Origin: Candidatus Liberibacter americanus str. Sao Paulo
Lineage (GTDB): Bacteria > Pseudomonadota > Alphaproteobacteria > Rhizobiales > Rhizobiaceae
Direction of reading: 5' to 3'
Length of the DNA: 64,000 nucleotides
Assembly (NCBI RefSeq): GCF_000496595.1
Contig: NC_022793.1
Coordinates: 434,001 to 498,000 of the forward strand
Position numbers and translations under genes: made by a program. Shown piece by piece: positions 48,324 through 58,289 of this stretch (positions within the stretch are counted from its first letter, which is position 1; each line of letters opens with the position of its first letter). Under the pieces are notes generated by a model. That model saw only the letters and a list, made by a program, of their open reading frames with translations. It made no database searches and had not been told where the DNA came from.

Positions 48324-51203
48324 TTATGCATTTTTCTTTTTTAGTACATTGTTTAAAAATTTTCCAGTGGATGATAAATTATTTAGAGCAATTTCTTCTG
48401 GTGTCCCATATGCTATTATTTTACCTCCTTCATCTCCTCCTTCTGGTCCAAAATCTAAAATCCAATCTGCTGTTTTTATAACTTCTAAATTATGTTCAAT
48501 GACAACAATTGTGTTTCCTTTCTCAACCAGTTTATGCAAAATTTCTAATAGTTTAGCAATATCATGGTAGTGTAGGCCAGTCGTAGGTTCATCTAAAATA
48601 TAAAGGGTATTACCTGTGGCTTGTTTTGAAAGTTCTTTGGCGAGTTTAACTCTTTGTGATTCTCCTCCCGATAAAGTGTTTGCAGATTGTCCAATTTTAA
48701 TATACCCGAGTCCGACTTCTTTAAGAAGTTTTAATTTATTATATATTGATGGGATATTAGAAAAAAAAACCAAGCTTTCTTCAACGGTCATATCGAGTAC
48801 ATCCGCTATTGATTTGTCTTTAAAGTGTATATTTAAAGTTTCAGATGTATATCTTTTTCCATTACATGTATCACAAGTGATATATATATCTGGCAGAAAA
48901 TGCATTTCAATCTTGATTATTCCATTCCCTTCACAATTTTCGCATCTTCCTCCTTTTACATTGAAAGAAAAGCAGCCAGGTTTATATCCAAGGACTTTTG
49001 ATGCTGGTAGGCTGCTGAAGTGATCTCGGATTGGTGTAAATGCCCCAACATAAGTTGCTGGATTTGATCGAGGAGTATGGCCAATAGGTGACTGATTTAT
49101 ATTAACAACCTTATCGATATATTCTAAACCATTGATACTATCATATATTCCTGATACATTTCTTGATCCCATGACTATTTTTGAGGCTGCTTTATATAAA
49201 GTATATATAAGAAAAGTAGATTTTCCTCCTCCTGATACTCCAGTTACTGCAGTAAATAATCCAAGAGGTATAGATGCTGTAATATTTTTTAAGTTATTGC
49301 TTCGTGCATTAATAACCTTAATTATACGATCTTGATTATAATCACGTCTTTTTTCAGGGATTGATATATTTTTTTTACCAGATAGATAATTGCCTGTAAG
49401 AGAATTAGGATTTTCCATAATTTGTTTAGGTGAGCCTTCTGCTATTACTTTTCCGCCATTAGCGCCTGCTTCAGGACCTATATCTACAATATGGTCTGCG
49501 GATAGCATGGTTTCTTCATCATGTTCGACAACAATAACTGTGTTATCTAAATCACGAAGATGTTTAAGTATGTTGATGAGCTTGGTATTATCACGCTGGT
49601 GTAATCCTATAGAAGGCTCATCTAATATATAAATCACTCCTGTTAATCCAGATCCTATTTGAGATGCAAGGCGTATACGTTGGTTTTCTCCGTTTGAAAG
49701 CATACTTGTGTTGCGTGATAGGGTTAAATAATTAAGTCCTATTTCTGTAAGGAAATGTATCCTTTTTTTTATTTCCTTAAGAATGGGTTCTGCAATCTTA
49801 TTTTGCTTTTTGTTGATTGTTCCCTGAATTTCATCAAGCCAAATTTTTGTTCTTTTTATGGACATATCGGCGATTTCGCCGATATGTTTCCCTGCAATTT
49901 TTATAGATAGAGATTCTTGTTTTAGCCGATATCCATCGCATTTTGCGCAAACAGATGATGACATATATCGCTGGATCATTTCTTGAATGCTTGATGAATC
50001 TGTTTCATACCAACGCTGATTTAATGTAGGGATAATTCCTTTAAAAGAAAAATTTATGAATTTATTATTATTATTTATATTATGTTTATTTCTGTTTATT
50101 CCATAGAGTATTATGTTTTGATTATCTTTGGATATATCGCACCAGCGATCATTAATAGAAAATCCTAGCTCTTCACTTAGATAATTAATAATTTTGATAT
50201 AATATTGCGATAGGGGATTAGGCCAAGGTGCAATTGCTCCACTATTTATTGTTAACATAGGATCTGGTATTACGAGCTTTTCATCTATTTTTTGGCTAAA
50301 ACCTAAACCATCACAACTATTGCATGCTCCTGATGGATTGTTAAAAGAAAAAAGCCGTGGTTCTATTTCTGCTATGCTAAATCCCGATACAGGACATGCA
50401 AATCTTTCAGAAAAAATTATGTATTGATTGTCTAATTTATGAGAATTTCTTTTTAAATCTTGTTCTGAATTACTCGAAGGTTTAATAATTTCAGCGGCAG
50501 CTAGGCCATTGGTCAATTGCAAACAAGTTTTAAGGCTATTAATTACTCTAGATCTAATATTTTCACTAATAACGATGCGGTCTACAACTACCTCTATATT
50601 GTGTTTATATTTTTTATCAATATCTGGTATTTCTGATATTTGATATAATTTCCCATCGATTTTTATTCTTTGAAAACCTTGTTTTGATATTTCTGTCAGC
50701 TCTTTTTTGTATTCTCCTTTCTTATTTTGCACTATAGGAGCAAGAAGATACATTCGAGTTCCTTTTTCGAATGATATAATACGATCAGCCATTTGTTCGA
50801 CAGTTTGGCTTTCTATGGGAAGGCCTGTCTCGGGAGAATGTGGAATTCCTATTCTGGCAAACAACAATCGCAGATGATCGTGAATTTCGGTCATTGTGCC
50901 GACTGTAGACCTAGGATTATGAGATGTGTTTTTTTGTTCAATAGATATGGTAGGAGATAATCCATCGATTCGATCTACAGCTGGCTTTTTTATGTTGCCT
51001 AAAAACTGTCTTGCATACGTAGAAAGGCTTTCTATATAACGCCTTTGTCCTTCGGCGTGGATTGTATCAAAAGATAGAGAAGTTTTCCCTGATCCAGAAA
51101 CTCCTGTAATAACGATTAACTTACCTCGTGGTAGCTTTAAGCTGATGTTTTGAAGATTATGTTCACGTGCTCCGTGAATAGAAATGTTCTTTATTTCTCT
51201 CAT
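48324..51203 (-). CDS. uvrA: Excinuclease ABC subunit A
   Basis: DNA damage recognition ATPase of nucleotide excision repair, 959 residues. Two ABC modules are present: GVSGSGKTSLSFDTIHAEGQ and GVSGGGKSTFLIYTLY as the P-loops, with LSNGENQRIRLASQIGSGL and LSGGESQRVKLAKELSK as the signature motifs. Zinc-finger Cys pairs are seen in CNSCDG and CENCEG with CDTCNG. Full length. It is convergent with valS and divergent from ssb, a usual pairing. Confidence 0.98.
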   Translation of the reverse strand: MREIKNISIHGAREHNLQNISLKLPRGKLIVITGVSGSGKTSLSFDTIHAEGQRRYIESLSTYARQFLGNIKKPAVDRIDGLSPTISIEQKNTSHNPRSTVGTMTEIHDHLRLLFARIGIPHSPETGLPIESQTVEQMADRIISFEKGTRMYLLAPIVQNKKGEYKKELTEISKQGFQRIKIDGKLYQISEIPDIDKKYKHNIEVVVDRIVISENIRSRVINSLKTCLQLTNGLAAAEIIKPSSNSEQDLKRNSHKLDNQYIIFSERFACPVSGFSIAEIEPRLFSFNNPSGACNSCDGLGFSQKIDEKLVIPDPMLTINSGAIAPWPNPLSQYYIKIINYLSEELGFSINDRWCDISKDNQNIILYGINRNKHNINNNNKFINFSFKGIIPTLNQRWYETDSSSIQEMIQRYMSSSVCAKCDGYRLKQESLSIKIAGKHIGEIADMSIKRTKIWLDEIQGTINKKQNKIAEPILKEIKKRIHFLTEIGLNYLTLSRNTSMLSNGENQRIRLASQIGSGLTGVIYILDEPSIGLHQRDNTKLINILKHLRDLDNTVIVVEHDEETMLSADHIVDIGPEAGANGGKVIAEGSPKQIMENPNSLTGNYLSGKKNISIPEKRRDYNQDRIIKVINARSNNLKNITASIPLGLFTAVTGVSGGGKSTFLIYTLYKAASKIVMGSRNVSGIYDSINGLEYIDKVVNINQSPIGHTPRSNPATYVGAFTPIRDHFSSLPASKVLGYKPGCFSFNVKGGRCENCEGNGIIKIEMHFLPDIYITCDTCNGKRYTSETLNIHFKDKSIADVLDMTVEESLVFFSNIPSIYNKLKLLKEVGLGYIKIGQSANTLSGGESQRVKLAKELSKQATGNTLYILDEPTTGLHYHDIAKLLEILHKLVEKGNTIVVIEHNLEVIKTADWILDFGPEGGDEGGKIIAYGTPEEIALNNLSSTGKFLNNVLKKKNA

Positions 51204-51430
51204 ATTTAATTGATCACTTTTGTTTAAAAAACGAGATATGAACCATTATATTATATCATATATATAATTTATATTTTAATATACAAAATGGAATAGGGAA
51301 GTAGATTTATTCTAATAAAGTGAAGTATAATAATATTTAAAAATTATATTGTATATCTATCAAGTTCGTGTAACTTTACTTATTGATTTGTTTTTATTTA
51401 TTATAAATTGCGTTGATGGGGTGTTTAGAA

Positions 51431-51898
51431 GTGTCTTCTAGTGTTAATAAAGTTATTTTAGTAGGAAATCTTGGATCTGATCCTGAAGTTCGTCATACAC
51501 AGGATGGACGTAAAATTGTCAATATTCGCATTGCTACTTCTGATACTTGGAAAGATCGTAATACAAGTGAGCGTCGTGAAAAAACAGAATGGCATTCTAT
51601 AGTAGTATTTGCTGAAGAACTTTGTAAGATAATTGAACAATATCTGCGTAAAGGTTCTAAGATTTACTTGGAAGGTTCTCTTCAAACTAGAAAATGGCAA
51701 GACCAATCTGGTAATAACAGATATACAACTGAGGTTATTATGAGAAGCATGGTTATGCTCGGTGGGCGTAAAGATTATCCTAATGAAGATAAGCAAAGTA
51801 GTGAAAATTTAAATGATAATGTTTTTGAAAGCCGTTATTCACAAAACAAAGATAGCAGTACATTGTCTGAAGATCTTGACGATGATATACCATTTTAG
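51431..51898 (+). CDS. ssb: Single-stranded DNA-binding protein
   Basis: Coats single-stranded DNA in replication and repair. From a GTG at 51431 it has 155 residues: the OB fold with [51 protein letters not shown] and [20 protein letters not shown], a polar linker and the acidic tail DDDIPF that binds partners. I chose GTG by comparison with family starts and because GGGG lies about 9 bases upstream. An ATG at 51416 would add five residues. Confidence 0.95.
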   Translation: MSSSVNKVILVGNLGSDPEVRHTQDGRKIVNIRIATSDTWKDRNTSERREKTEWHSIVVFAEELCKIIEQYLRKGSKIYLEGSLQTRKWQDQSGNNRYTTEVIMRSMVMLGGRKDYPNEDKQSSENLNDNVFESRYSQNKDSSTLSEDLDDDIPF

Positions 51899-52042
51899 TA
51901 TTCCTATGAAAGTTAGTTTCAAATTAATGGTGGATTAGTTTTTATTTAATTTTTCCATATTTTACAGTTGTTTTGGTATATTTAATACGATAATTGCCAG
52001 GAATTAGATTAATTTAAGTTTAAATAAGGATAGTTTAATCCG

Positions 52043-54799
52043 TTGACAGATCATGTTATATTAAATGATGAAGAGGATGAAGAAGGCATAGCTTCAATTT
52101 CAATAGTAAGTGAAATGCAGAATTCTTACCTCTCTTATGCATTAAATGTTATTGCTGGTCGTGCATTGCCTGATGTGCGTGATGGCTTGAAGACAGTTCA
52201 TAGACGCATACTATATGGTATGATGCAGATGGGAGTGGATTATAATAAGAAATATGTGAAGTGTGCGCGTATTTCAGGTGAGGTCATGGGTAAGTTTCAC
52301 CCTCATGGCAATGCTGCTATTTATGATGCTTTGGCTCGTATGGCGCAAGATTGGTCGTTGCGTTTATTGTTGATTGATGGTCAGGGTAATTTTGGATCAA
52401 TAGATGGTGATCCCCCGGCTGCAGAGAGATATACTGAGTGTCGTCTGCAAAAATCTTCTCATTTTTTATTAGATGACCTTGATAAGAATACAGTTGATTT
52501 TCGTCCTAATTATGATGGCTCATTTCAAGAGCCTGTTGTTCTTTCTGCTAAATTTCCTAATTTGCTTGTAAATGGTGCTGGTGGTATTGCCGTTGGTATG
52601 GCTACTAATATTCCTTCTCATAATTTAGGAGAAGTTGTAGATGGTTGTATAGCTGTTATCGACAATCCAGATATTGATTTAAATGATTTGATGAATATAG
52701 TTACTGGCCCTGATTTCCCTACAGGAGCAATGATTTTAGGTAGATCTGGGATTAGGAGCGCTTATGCAACTGGACGCGGATCTATTGTAATAAGAGGTGT
52801 CACTCACGTAGAAAAAATATCATCAGATCGTGAGCAAATTATCGTTACAGAGATTCCATATCAAGTTAATAAAGCAGCAATGCTTGAAAAAACAGCAGAA
52901 TTAGTTAGAGAAAAACGTATAGTTGATATATCTGATCTTCGTGATGAATCAGATCGTCAAGGTTATAGGGTTGTTATTGAATTAAAACGTGGTGCATCTG
53001 CTGATGTAGTATTGAATCAGTTGTATAGATATACTCCTTTACAGAGCTTGTTCAGTGTCAATATGGTAGCTTTGAATGGAAGCAAGCCTGAACGTTTTAC
53101 TTTAATAGGAATAATTAAGTCTTTTATTGCTTTTCGCGAGGAAGTTGTGATAAGACGTACTAAGTATCTGTTAGGCAGAGCTCGTGATAGAGCTCATGTA
53201 TTGGTTGGTCTTGCTGTTGCTGTAGCTAATTTGGATGAGATGGTTCGTATCATTCGTTTTGCGCCAAATCCAGAATCTGCTTGTCGTGAGTTAATGCAAA
53301 GAAGTTGGCGAGCAGTTGAAATAAAAGATTTAATGGATTTGATCGATGATTATAGTTATAGCATCGGTGATGACGGTAAAATGCGTCTATCAGAAGTTCA
53401 GACACGGTCTATTTTAGAGCTTCGTCTAGCGCGATTAACTGGATTAGGTCGTGATGATATTCATGATGAATTAGATAAGCTTGGTGAAGAAATCAAAAAT
53501 TGCTTAGGTATTTTGTCTTCTCGGTTGCGCGTTTTAAATATTATCAAAGAAGAGCTTTTGCATATTAAAAATGATATTGGGACACCTCGTCGTACTGAAA
53601 TTGTGGAAGGTTTATTGAATATGGAAGATGAAGACTGCATTGTTAGTGAAGATATGGTTGTCACTGTTTCGCATTTGGGATACGTAAAACGTGTTCCTCT
53701 ATCTGTATATCGCGCTCAGCGTCGCGGTGGAAAAGGTCGTTCTGGTATGGCAACTCGTGATGAAGATTTTGTGAATCGTTTGTTTATTTTAAATACACAT
53801 ACGCCGGTTCTATTCTTTTCATCTTTAGGATTTGTCTATAAAGAAAAAGTTTGGAGATTACCTGCAGGCTCTCCACAATCTCGTGGTAAGGCCTTAATTA
53901 ATATCCTTTCTTTAAAACAAGGAGAGCGTATTACAACTATTATGCCTTTGCCAGATGATGAATCTAGTTATGATGATTTATATGTGGTATTTGCTACTAA
54001 GCTTGGAAATGTACGCCGTAATAAGTTATCAGATTTTATTCAGGTGAATAGAAGTGGCAAGATTGCTATGAAATTAGAAGGAGATGATGAGATCCTTTCT
54101 GTTGAAACCTGTAAAGATGATAATGATATATTACTCAATACTAAATTGGGACAGTGTATTAGGTTCCCGGTTTCTGATATACGTGTGTTTTCAGGGCGTA
54201 ATTCGGTTGGTGTGAAAGGTATATCGCTTGCTGCTGGTGATCAAGTTATCTCTATGGCTATTGTCTTACATTCTAAAGCTAATTATGAAGAACGTATTCT
54301 TTATATTAAATATATGATCGCTAAGCGTCGTCTTATTGCAGATGATGTTAATGAAGAAGATTGTGTTGATAGTGATGAGGCTATTAGTGGCAAAATATCT
54401 GAAGAACGTTGTGCAGAATTGCAATCACGTGAGCAATTTATCCTGACTGTATCGGAAAAAGGTTTTGGAAAGAGGACATCTTCATATGATTTCCGTGTAT
54501 CTGCCCGTGGTGGTAAGGGTATTCGTTCTACTGATATTACGAAAACAAGTGAAATAGGTAATCTTGTAGCGGCATTTCCAATTGAGGAAAATGATCATAT
54601 TATACTGGTATCTAATAAAGGAACTTTGATTAGAGTGCCGGTTAATGATATTAGGATTGCTAGTCGTGCAACAAAAGGAGTCGTTATCTTTTCTACTGCC
54701 AAAGATGAAAGAGTGGTTTCAGTTGAGCGTGTTAGTGATCGTGAGATTGATCAAGTGCAGTCGGAATGTGAGCATGAACAAATGTCGTCAGATGAATAG
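52043..54799 (+). CDS. gyrA: DNA gyrase subunit A
   Basis: Breaks and rejoins DNA to add negative supercoils. The 918-residue protein has the active-site RYTE (Tyr130), preceded by the quinolone-determining region FHPHGNAAIYDALARMAQD (85-103). The positions corresponding to E. coli Asp82 and Ser83 are Asn90 and Ala91; Asp95 is kept. The C-terminal domain has the beta-pinwheel blades and the gyrase box QRRGGKGRSGMA. The start is TTG at 52043 after AAGGA. Full length. Confidence 0.97.
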   Translation: MTDHVILNDEEDEEGIASISIVSEMQNSYLSYALNVIAGRALPDVRDGLKTVHRRILYGMMQMGVDYNKKYVKCARISGEVMGKFHPHGNAAIYDALARMAQDWSLRLLLIDGQGNFGSIDGDPPAAERYTECRLQKSSHFLLDDLDKNTVDFRPNYDGSFQEPVVLSAKFPNLLVNGAGGIAVGMATNIPSHNLGEVVDGCIAVIDNPDIDLNDLMNIVTGPDFPTGAMILGRSGIRSAYATGRGSIVIRGVTHVEKISSDREQIIVTEIPYQVNKAAMLEKTAELVREKRIVDISDLRDESDRQGYRVVIELKRGASADVVLNQLYRYTPLQSLFSVNMVALNGSKPERFTLIGIIKSFIAFREEVVIRRTKYLLGRARDRAHVLVGLAVAVANLDEMVRIIRFAPNPESACRELMQRSWRAVEIKDLMDLIDDYSYSIGDDGKMRLSEVQTRSILELRLARLTGLGRDDIHDELDKLGEEIKNCLGILSSRLRVLNIIKEELLHIKNDIGTPRRTEIVEGLLNMEDEDCIVSEDMVVTVSHLGYVKRVPLSVYRAQRRGGKGRSGMATRDEDFVNRLFILNTHTPVLFFSSLGFVYKEKVWRLPAGSPQSRGKALINILSLKQGERITTIMPLPDDESSYDDLYVVFATKLGNVRRNKLSDFIQVNRSGKIAMKLEGDDEILSVETCKDDNDILLNTKLGQCIRFPVSDIRVFSGRNSVGVKGISLAAGDQVISMAIVLHSKANYEERILYIKYMIAKRRLIADDVNEEDCVDSDEAISGKISEERCAELQSREQFILTVSEKGFGKRTSSYDFRVSARGGKGIRSTDITKTSEIGNLVAAFPIEENDHIILVSNKGTLIRVPVNDIRIASRATKGVVIFSTAKDERVVSVERVSDREIDQVQSECEHEQMSSDE

Positions 54800-55020
54800 G
54801 ATATATTTCCCTTTTTCCATTTAAAGATTATTTGAATTTTTTAGTTCTTACCTAATTAGTAAAGTACTTTTTATGGAAAAAGGATTCGTATATTTTTATC
54901 GCTATTGTGTAGAGTTTTTATTTAAATGTTCATTTAATTTTTGTTATTTTGATTTTATTATCTAAAATGAATTAGCATCTGTTTTTAAATAAAAATTTAA
55001 CTAAAAGGATGATGACCTCC

Positions 55021-55539
55021 ATGACAAAAAAAGCTGTTTATACAGGATCATTCAATCCTATTACTAATGGTCATATGGATATAATAAGACAGTCTCTTTC
55101 TTTTGTTGATGAGCTTGTTATTGCTATGGGCTATCACTCTTATAAGGATATTAATTTTATTTCAATTCAAGATCGCTCTGAATTGATTATGCAATCTATT
55201 AATGATTTGCTTCCAGAGCATTTGACTAAGATTTCTGTATTTCCTTTTAAAGGATTAGCTGTTGATTGTGTAAGAAATATTTCTGCTAAAGTTATAATAC
55301 GTGGTTTGAGAAATGTGACAGATTTTGATTATGAAATGGGTATGGCATTTATTAATCGTAGTCTTTTGCCGGAAGTACCAACTATTACACTTTTTGCTAA
55401 TGAATCTTCTCACTATATTAGTTCTACGCTTGTTCGTCATTTGTTTTTAATAGGTGAAGATATCACGCCTTTTGTCCCATATCCCGTGGCTTGTTTTTTA
55501 AAAGATAACTATAAGAAAATAAAAGAAGGTTCGGTATAA
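55021..55539 (+). CDS. coaD: Phosphopantetheine adenylyltransferase CoaD
   Basis: Fourth step of coenzyme A synthesis. From the ATG at 55021 it has 172 residues and starts KKAVYTGSFNPITNGHMDII, the nucleotidyl-transferase motif (GSFDP is more usual). Later it has VDCVRNISAKVIIRGLRNVT and SSHYISSTLVRHL. Two earlier ATG codons at 55009 and 55012 are too close to the AAGG site. It follows gyrA as in rhizobia. The peptidyl-prolyl isomerase genes common between coaD and queA are absent. Confidence 0.95.
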   Translation: MTKKAVYTGSFNPITNGHMDIIRQSLSFVDELVIAMGYHSYKDINFISIQDRSELIMQSINDLLPEHLTKISVFPFKGLAVDCVRNISAKVIIRGLRNVTDFDYEMGMAFINRSLLPEVPTITLFANESSHYISSTLVRHLFLIGEDITPFVPYPVACFLKDNYKKIKEGSV

Positions 55540-55717
55540 AAATTTTTCTGTCTTTTGTATAGGATTTTTGATTTTTTTTATGGATAAGATTTTCCTTATA
55601 AGTGTTGATTTTTGTTTTTAGTAATACATTTGCCATTTTTATCTTATTAAAAACCAATAAATTGACCTTATTAAAACCCAATAAAAAAGAGGATCTGGCA
55701 CAGATGACTATACAATT

Positions 55718-56803
55718 ATGATGGTTAAAGAGTTTGATTTTTATCTTCCTCCGTCTAAAATTGCTCTTAGACCAGTCTCACCAAGAGATAAAGCGCGTCT
55801 TTTGGTAGCTAATTCTGATATATCTTTGCGTATTTCCGATCATTTAGTACGTGATTTACCGATGTTTTTGAAGCCTAATGATGCTATTGTTTTCAACGAT
55901 ACCAAAGTTATTACAGCTCAATTGAGAGGAATACGGTTGCGTCATAAAAATGATACTGAGGTTCGTATATCTTGTAATTTACATATGCGTGTCTCTGATA
56001 ATAGTTGGCGTGCTTATATCCGTCCGGCTAAGATGGTTAGGAAAGGTGATAAAATATATTTTTTTTCAAAAGATGGCCAATCTAAATTAGATGCAATTAT
56101 TGATGAAAAGTGGGATCAAGGTGAAATTTTATTGGTTTTTTCTGTATCAGGTCTAGAATTAGATAGAAATATTTCTGTTGTAGGTAGTATTCCGTTGCCT
56201 CCTTATATTGCAAGGAAACGTTCTATAGATGAGCGTGATTATATTGATTATCAAACTACATATGCTAAGATTATGGGATCAGTTGCAGCTCCTACGGCTG
56301 GTCTTCACTTTACATCTGATTTATTATCTGAAATTATTTCTATTGGTATTGAAACGCACTTTATCACCCTTCATGTTGGTGCTGCTACTTTTATGCCAGT
56401 AAAAGTAGAAAATACCGATGATCATTTAATGCATAGTGAAATAGGATTTTTAGATACGAAAACAGCACAAGCTTTAAATGCTGTTAAATCAAGGGGAGGT
56501 CGTATTATTGCCGTTGGAACTACTTCATTACGTTTGCTAGAAACCGCGACGACTGATGATGGAGTTATAATTCCATGGTCTGGATCTACTAATATCTTTA
56601 TAACTCCAGGATATCGTTTTCGTGCTGTAGATATATTAATTAGTAATTTTCATTTGCCTAAATCTACTTTGTTAATGTTGGTATCAGCATTTTGTGGAAT
56701 AGAGGAAACAAAAGATATTTATCAACATGCTATAGCTAATGATTATCGTTTTTATTCATACGGTGATGCAAGTTTGCTTTTTAAGAACAAATCTATGGCG
56801 TGA
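55718..56803 (+). CDS. queA: S-adenosylmethionine:tRNA ribosyltransferase-isomerase QueA
   Basis: Adds the cyclopentane ring to preQ1 in tRNA to give epoxyqueuosine. The 361-residue protein has KEFDFYLPPSKIALRPVSPR, FNDTKVITAQLRG, SVAAPTAGLHFTSDLL and LETATTDDG, followed by ILISNFHLPKSTLLMLVSAF. Full length. The next gene, tgt, acts just before it in the same pathway. Confidence 0.96.
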   Translation: MMVKEFDFYLPPSKIALRPVSPRDKARLLVANSDISLRISDHLVRDLPMFLKPNDAIVFNDTKVITAQLRGIRLRHKNDTEVRISCNLHMRVSDNSWRAYIRPAKMVRKGDKIYFFSKDGQSKLDAIIDEKWDQGEILLVFSVSGLELDRNISVVGSIPLPPYIARKRSIDERDYIDYQTTYAKIMGSVAAPTAGLHFTSDLLSEIISIGIETHFITLHVGAATFMPVKVENTDDHLMHSEIGFLDTKTAQALNAVKSRGGRIIAVGTTSLRLLETATTDDGVIIPWSGSTNIFITPGYRFRAVDILISNFHLPKSTLLMLVSAFCGIEETKDIYQHAIANDYRFYSYGDASLLFKNKSMA

Positions 56804-56952
56804 TATTTATCGTTATTTCTTAATGGGAAATAAGATTGTTATGCTAGAATATATTTTATATTTCGGCTTTTTACCTTAAGTTTTTTTATTGCTATTCAGC
56901 AAATTACTTTTATCTTTAGTATAATTTTGTTGCACCATGGAGTGATATTATT

Positions 56953-58107
56953 GTGCATTGTAAAAATATTGATTTGTATAAAAAATTTGGTTTCAAGATA
57001 AAATCTATAAGCGATAATGCTCGGTTGGGAGAGATTACGACTCTTAGAGGAGTTATTAGAACTCCAGCATTTATGCCGGTTGGTACTTATGGAGCGGTTA
57101 AGGCTATGTATTTTGATCAAGTATGTGATTTAGGTGCAGACGTAATTTTAGGCAATGCATATCATTTAATGCTGCGGCCAGGTGCAGAGCGTATTGCTCG
57201 TTTAGGTGGTTTACATAATTTTATAGGTTGGTCCAAGCCTATATTGACAGATTCAGGTGGTTTTCAGGTTATGTCTCTTTCAAAATTATGTTCTGTAAAA
57301 GAAGAATGTATTAGTTTTAGAAGTCATATTGATGGTAGTTTACATCATCTATCTCCAGAAAGATCAATTGAAGTTCAGAATCTTCTTGGATCTGATATAC
57401 AGATGCAGCTTGATGAATGTTTGGCATTACCAACTAGCTATAAAGAAATAAAGCGTGCGATGGAATTATCATTGATATGGGCAGAAAGATCTCTTGTTGC
57501 ATTTGGAGATCAGCCAGGAAAAGCTATGTTTGGTATTGTTCAGGGTGGTGATAATATTGAACTTAGGACTTTTTCTGCTGAAAGACTGAAAGAATTAGAT
57601 CTTAAAGGTTATGCAATTGGTGGTTTAGCAGTTGGAGAGCCACAAGAGGTTATGTTACATGTTTTATCTAATACCTTGCCCATTTTGCCTGTTGAAAAGC
57701 CGCGTTATTTAATGGGAGTGGGAACTCCAGATGATATTTTACAGTCTGTTAGCAAAGGTGTGGACATGTTTGATTGTGTTATGCCTACTCGTGCAGGAAG
57801 ACATGGATTATCTTTTACTCGTTTTGGCAGAATAAATTTGCGAAATGCAAGGCATGCTGATGATATGCGGCCTTTAGATGATGAATCTAATTGTCCGGCA
57901 TTACGTGATTATTCTCGTGCATATCTTCATCATCTTTTACGTGTTAATGAATCTTTGGCTGGAATGATTCTTTCCTGGGCTAATCTTGCTTATTATCAAT
58001 ATTTAATGGAGCAGATAAGAAATGCTATTGCTGAAGATTGTTTTGCAGACTTTATGATGAATACAAAAGAGGAGTGGAAAAAAGGCGATATTGCTCCCCT
58101 TACGTGA
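56953..58107 (+). CDS. tgt: Queuine tRNA-ribosyltransferase Tgt, zinc site altered
   Basis: Exchanges guanine for preQ1 at the wobble position of tRNAs with GUN anticodons. The 384-residue protein starts at GTG 56953. It keeps the active-site acids: ILTDSGGFQVMSL (Asp100) and DMFDCVMPTRAGRHG (Asp274). The zinc site, in Zymomonas Tgt three Cys (CxCxxC) and a His, reads ESNCPALRDYSRAYLHHLLR here: Ser312, Cys314 and Leu317. The distal His is replaced within ILSWANLAYY (Ala343). Only one of four ligands remains. Otherwise full length and well conserved. It lies 149 bases after queA. Confidence 0.95.
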   Translation: MHCKNIDLYKKFGFKIKSISDNARLGEITTLRGVIRTPAFMPVGTYGAVKAMYFDQVCDLGADVILGNAYHLMLRPGAERIARLGGLHNFIGWSKPILTDSGGFQVMSLSKLCSVKEECISFRSHIDGSLHHLSPERSIEVQNLLGSDIQMQLDECLALPTSYKEIKRAMELSLIWAERSLVAFGDQPGKAMFGIVQGGDNIELRTFSAERLKELDLKGYAIGGLAVGEPQEVMLHVLSNTLPILPVEKPRYLMGVGTPDDILQSVSKGVDMFDCVMPTRAGRHGLSFTRFGRINLRNARHADDMRPLDDESNCPALRDYSRAYLHHLLRVNESLAGMILSWANLAYYQYLMEQIRNAIAEDCFADFMMNTKEEWKKGDIAPLT

Positions 58108-58289
58108 GAGATAAATTAGACATTTATTCTTCTTAGATATATTTATAAATATATAAAAAATAATATTTTTACTTTTATATACTTATCTTATTTAATAAGT
58201 AATGGAAAATATTAAAAAATCATTTGTATTAGTGTATTTGGATTAATTTTTTATAAGAATGTATAGTGCTAAATATATTGAATGTAATC

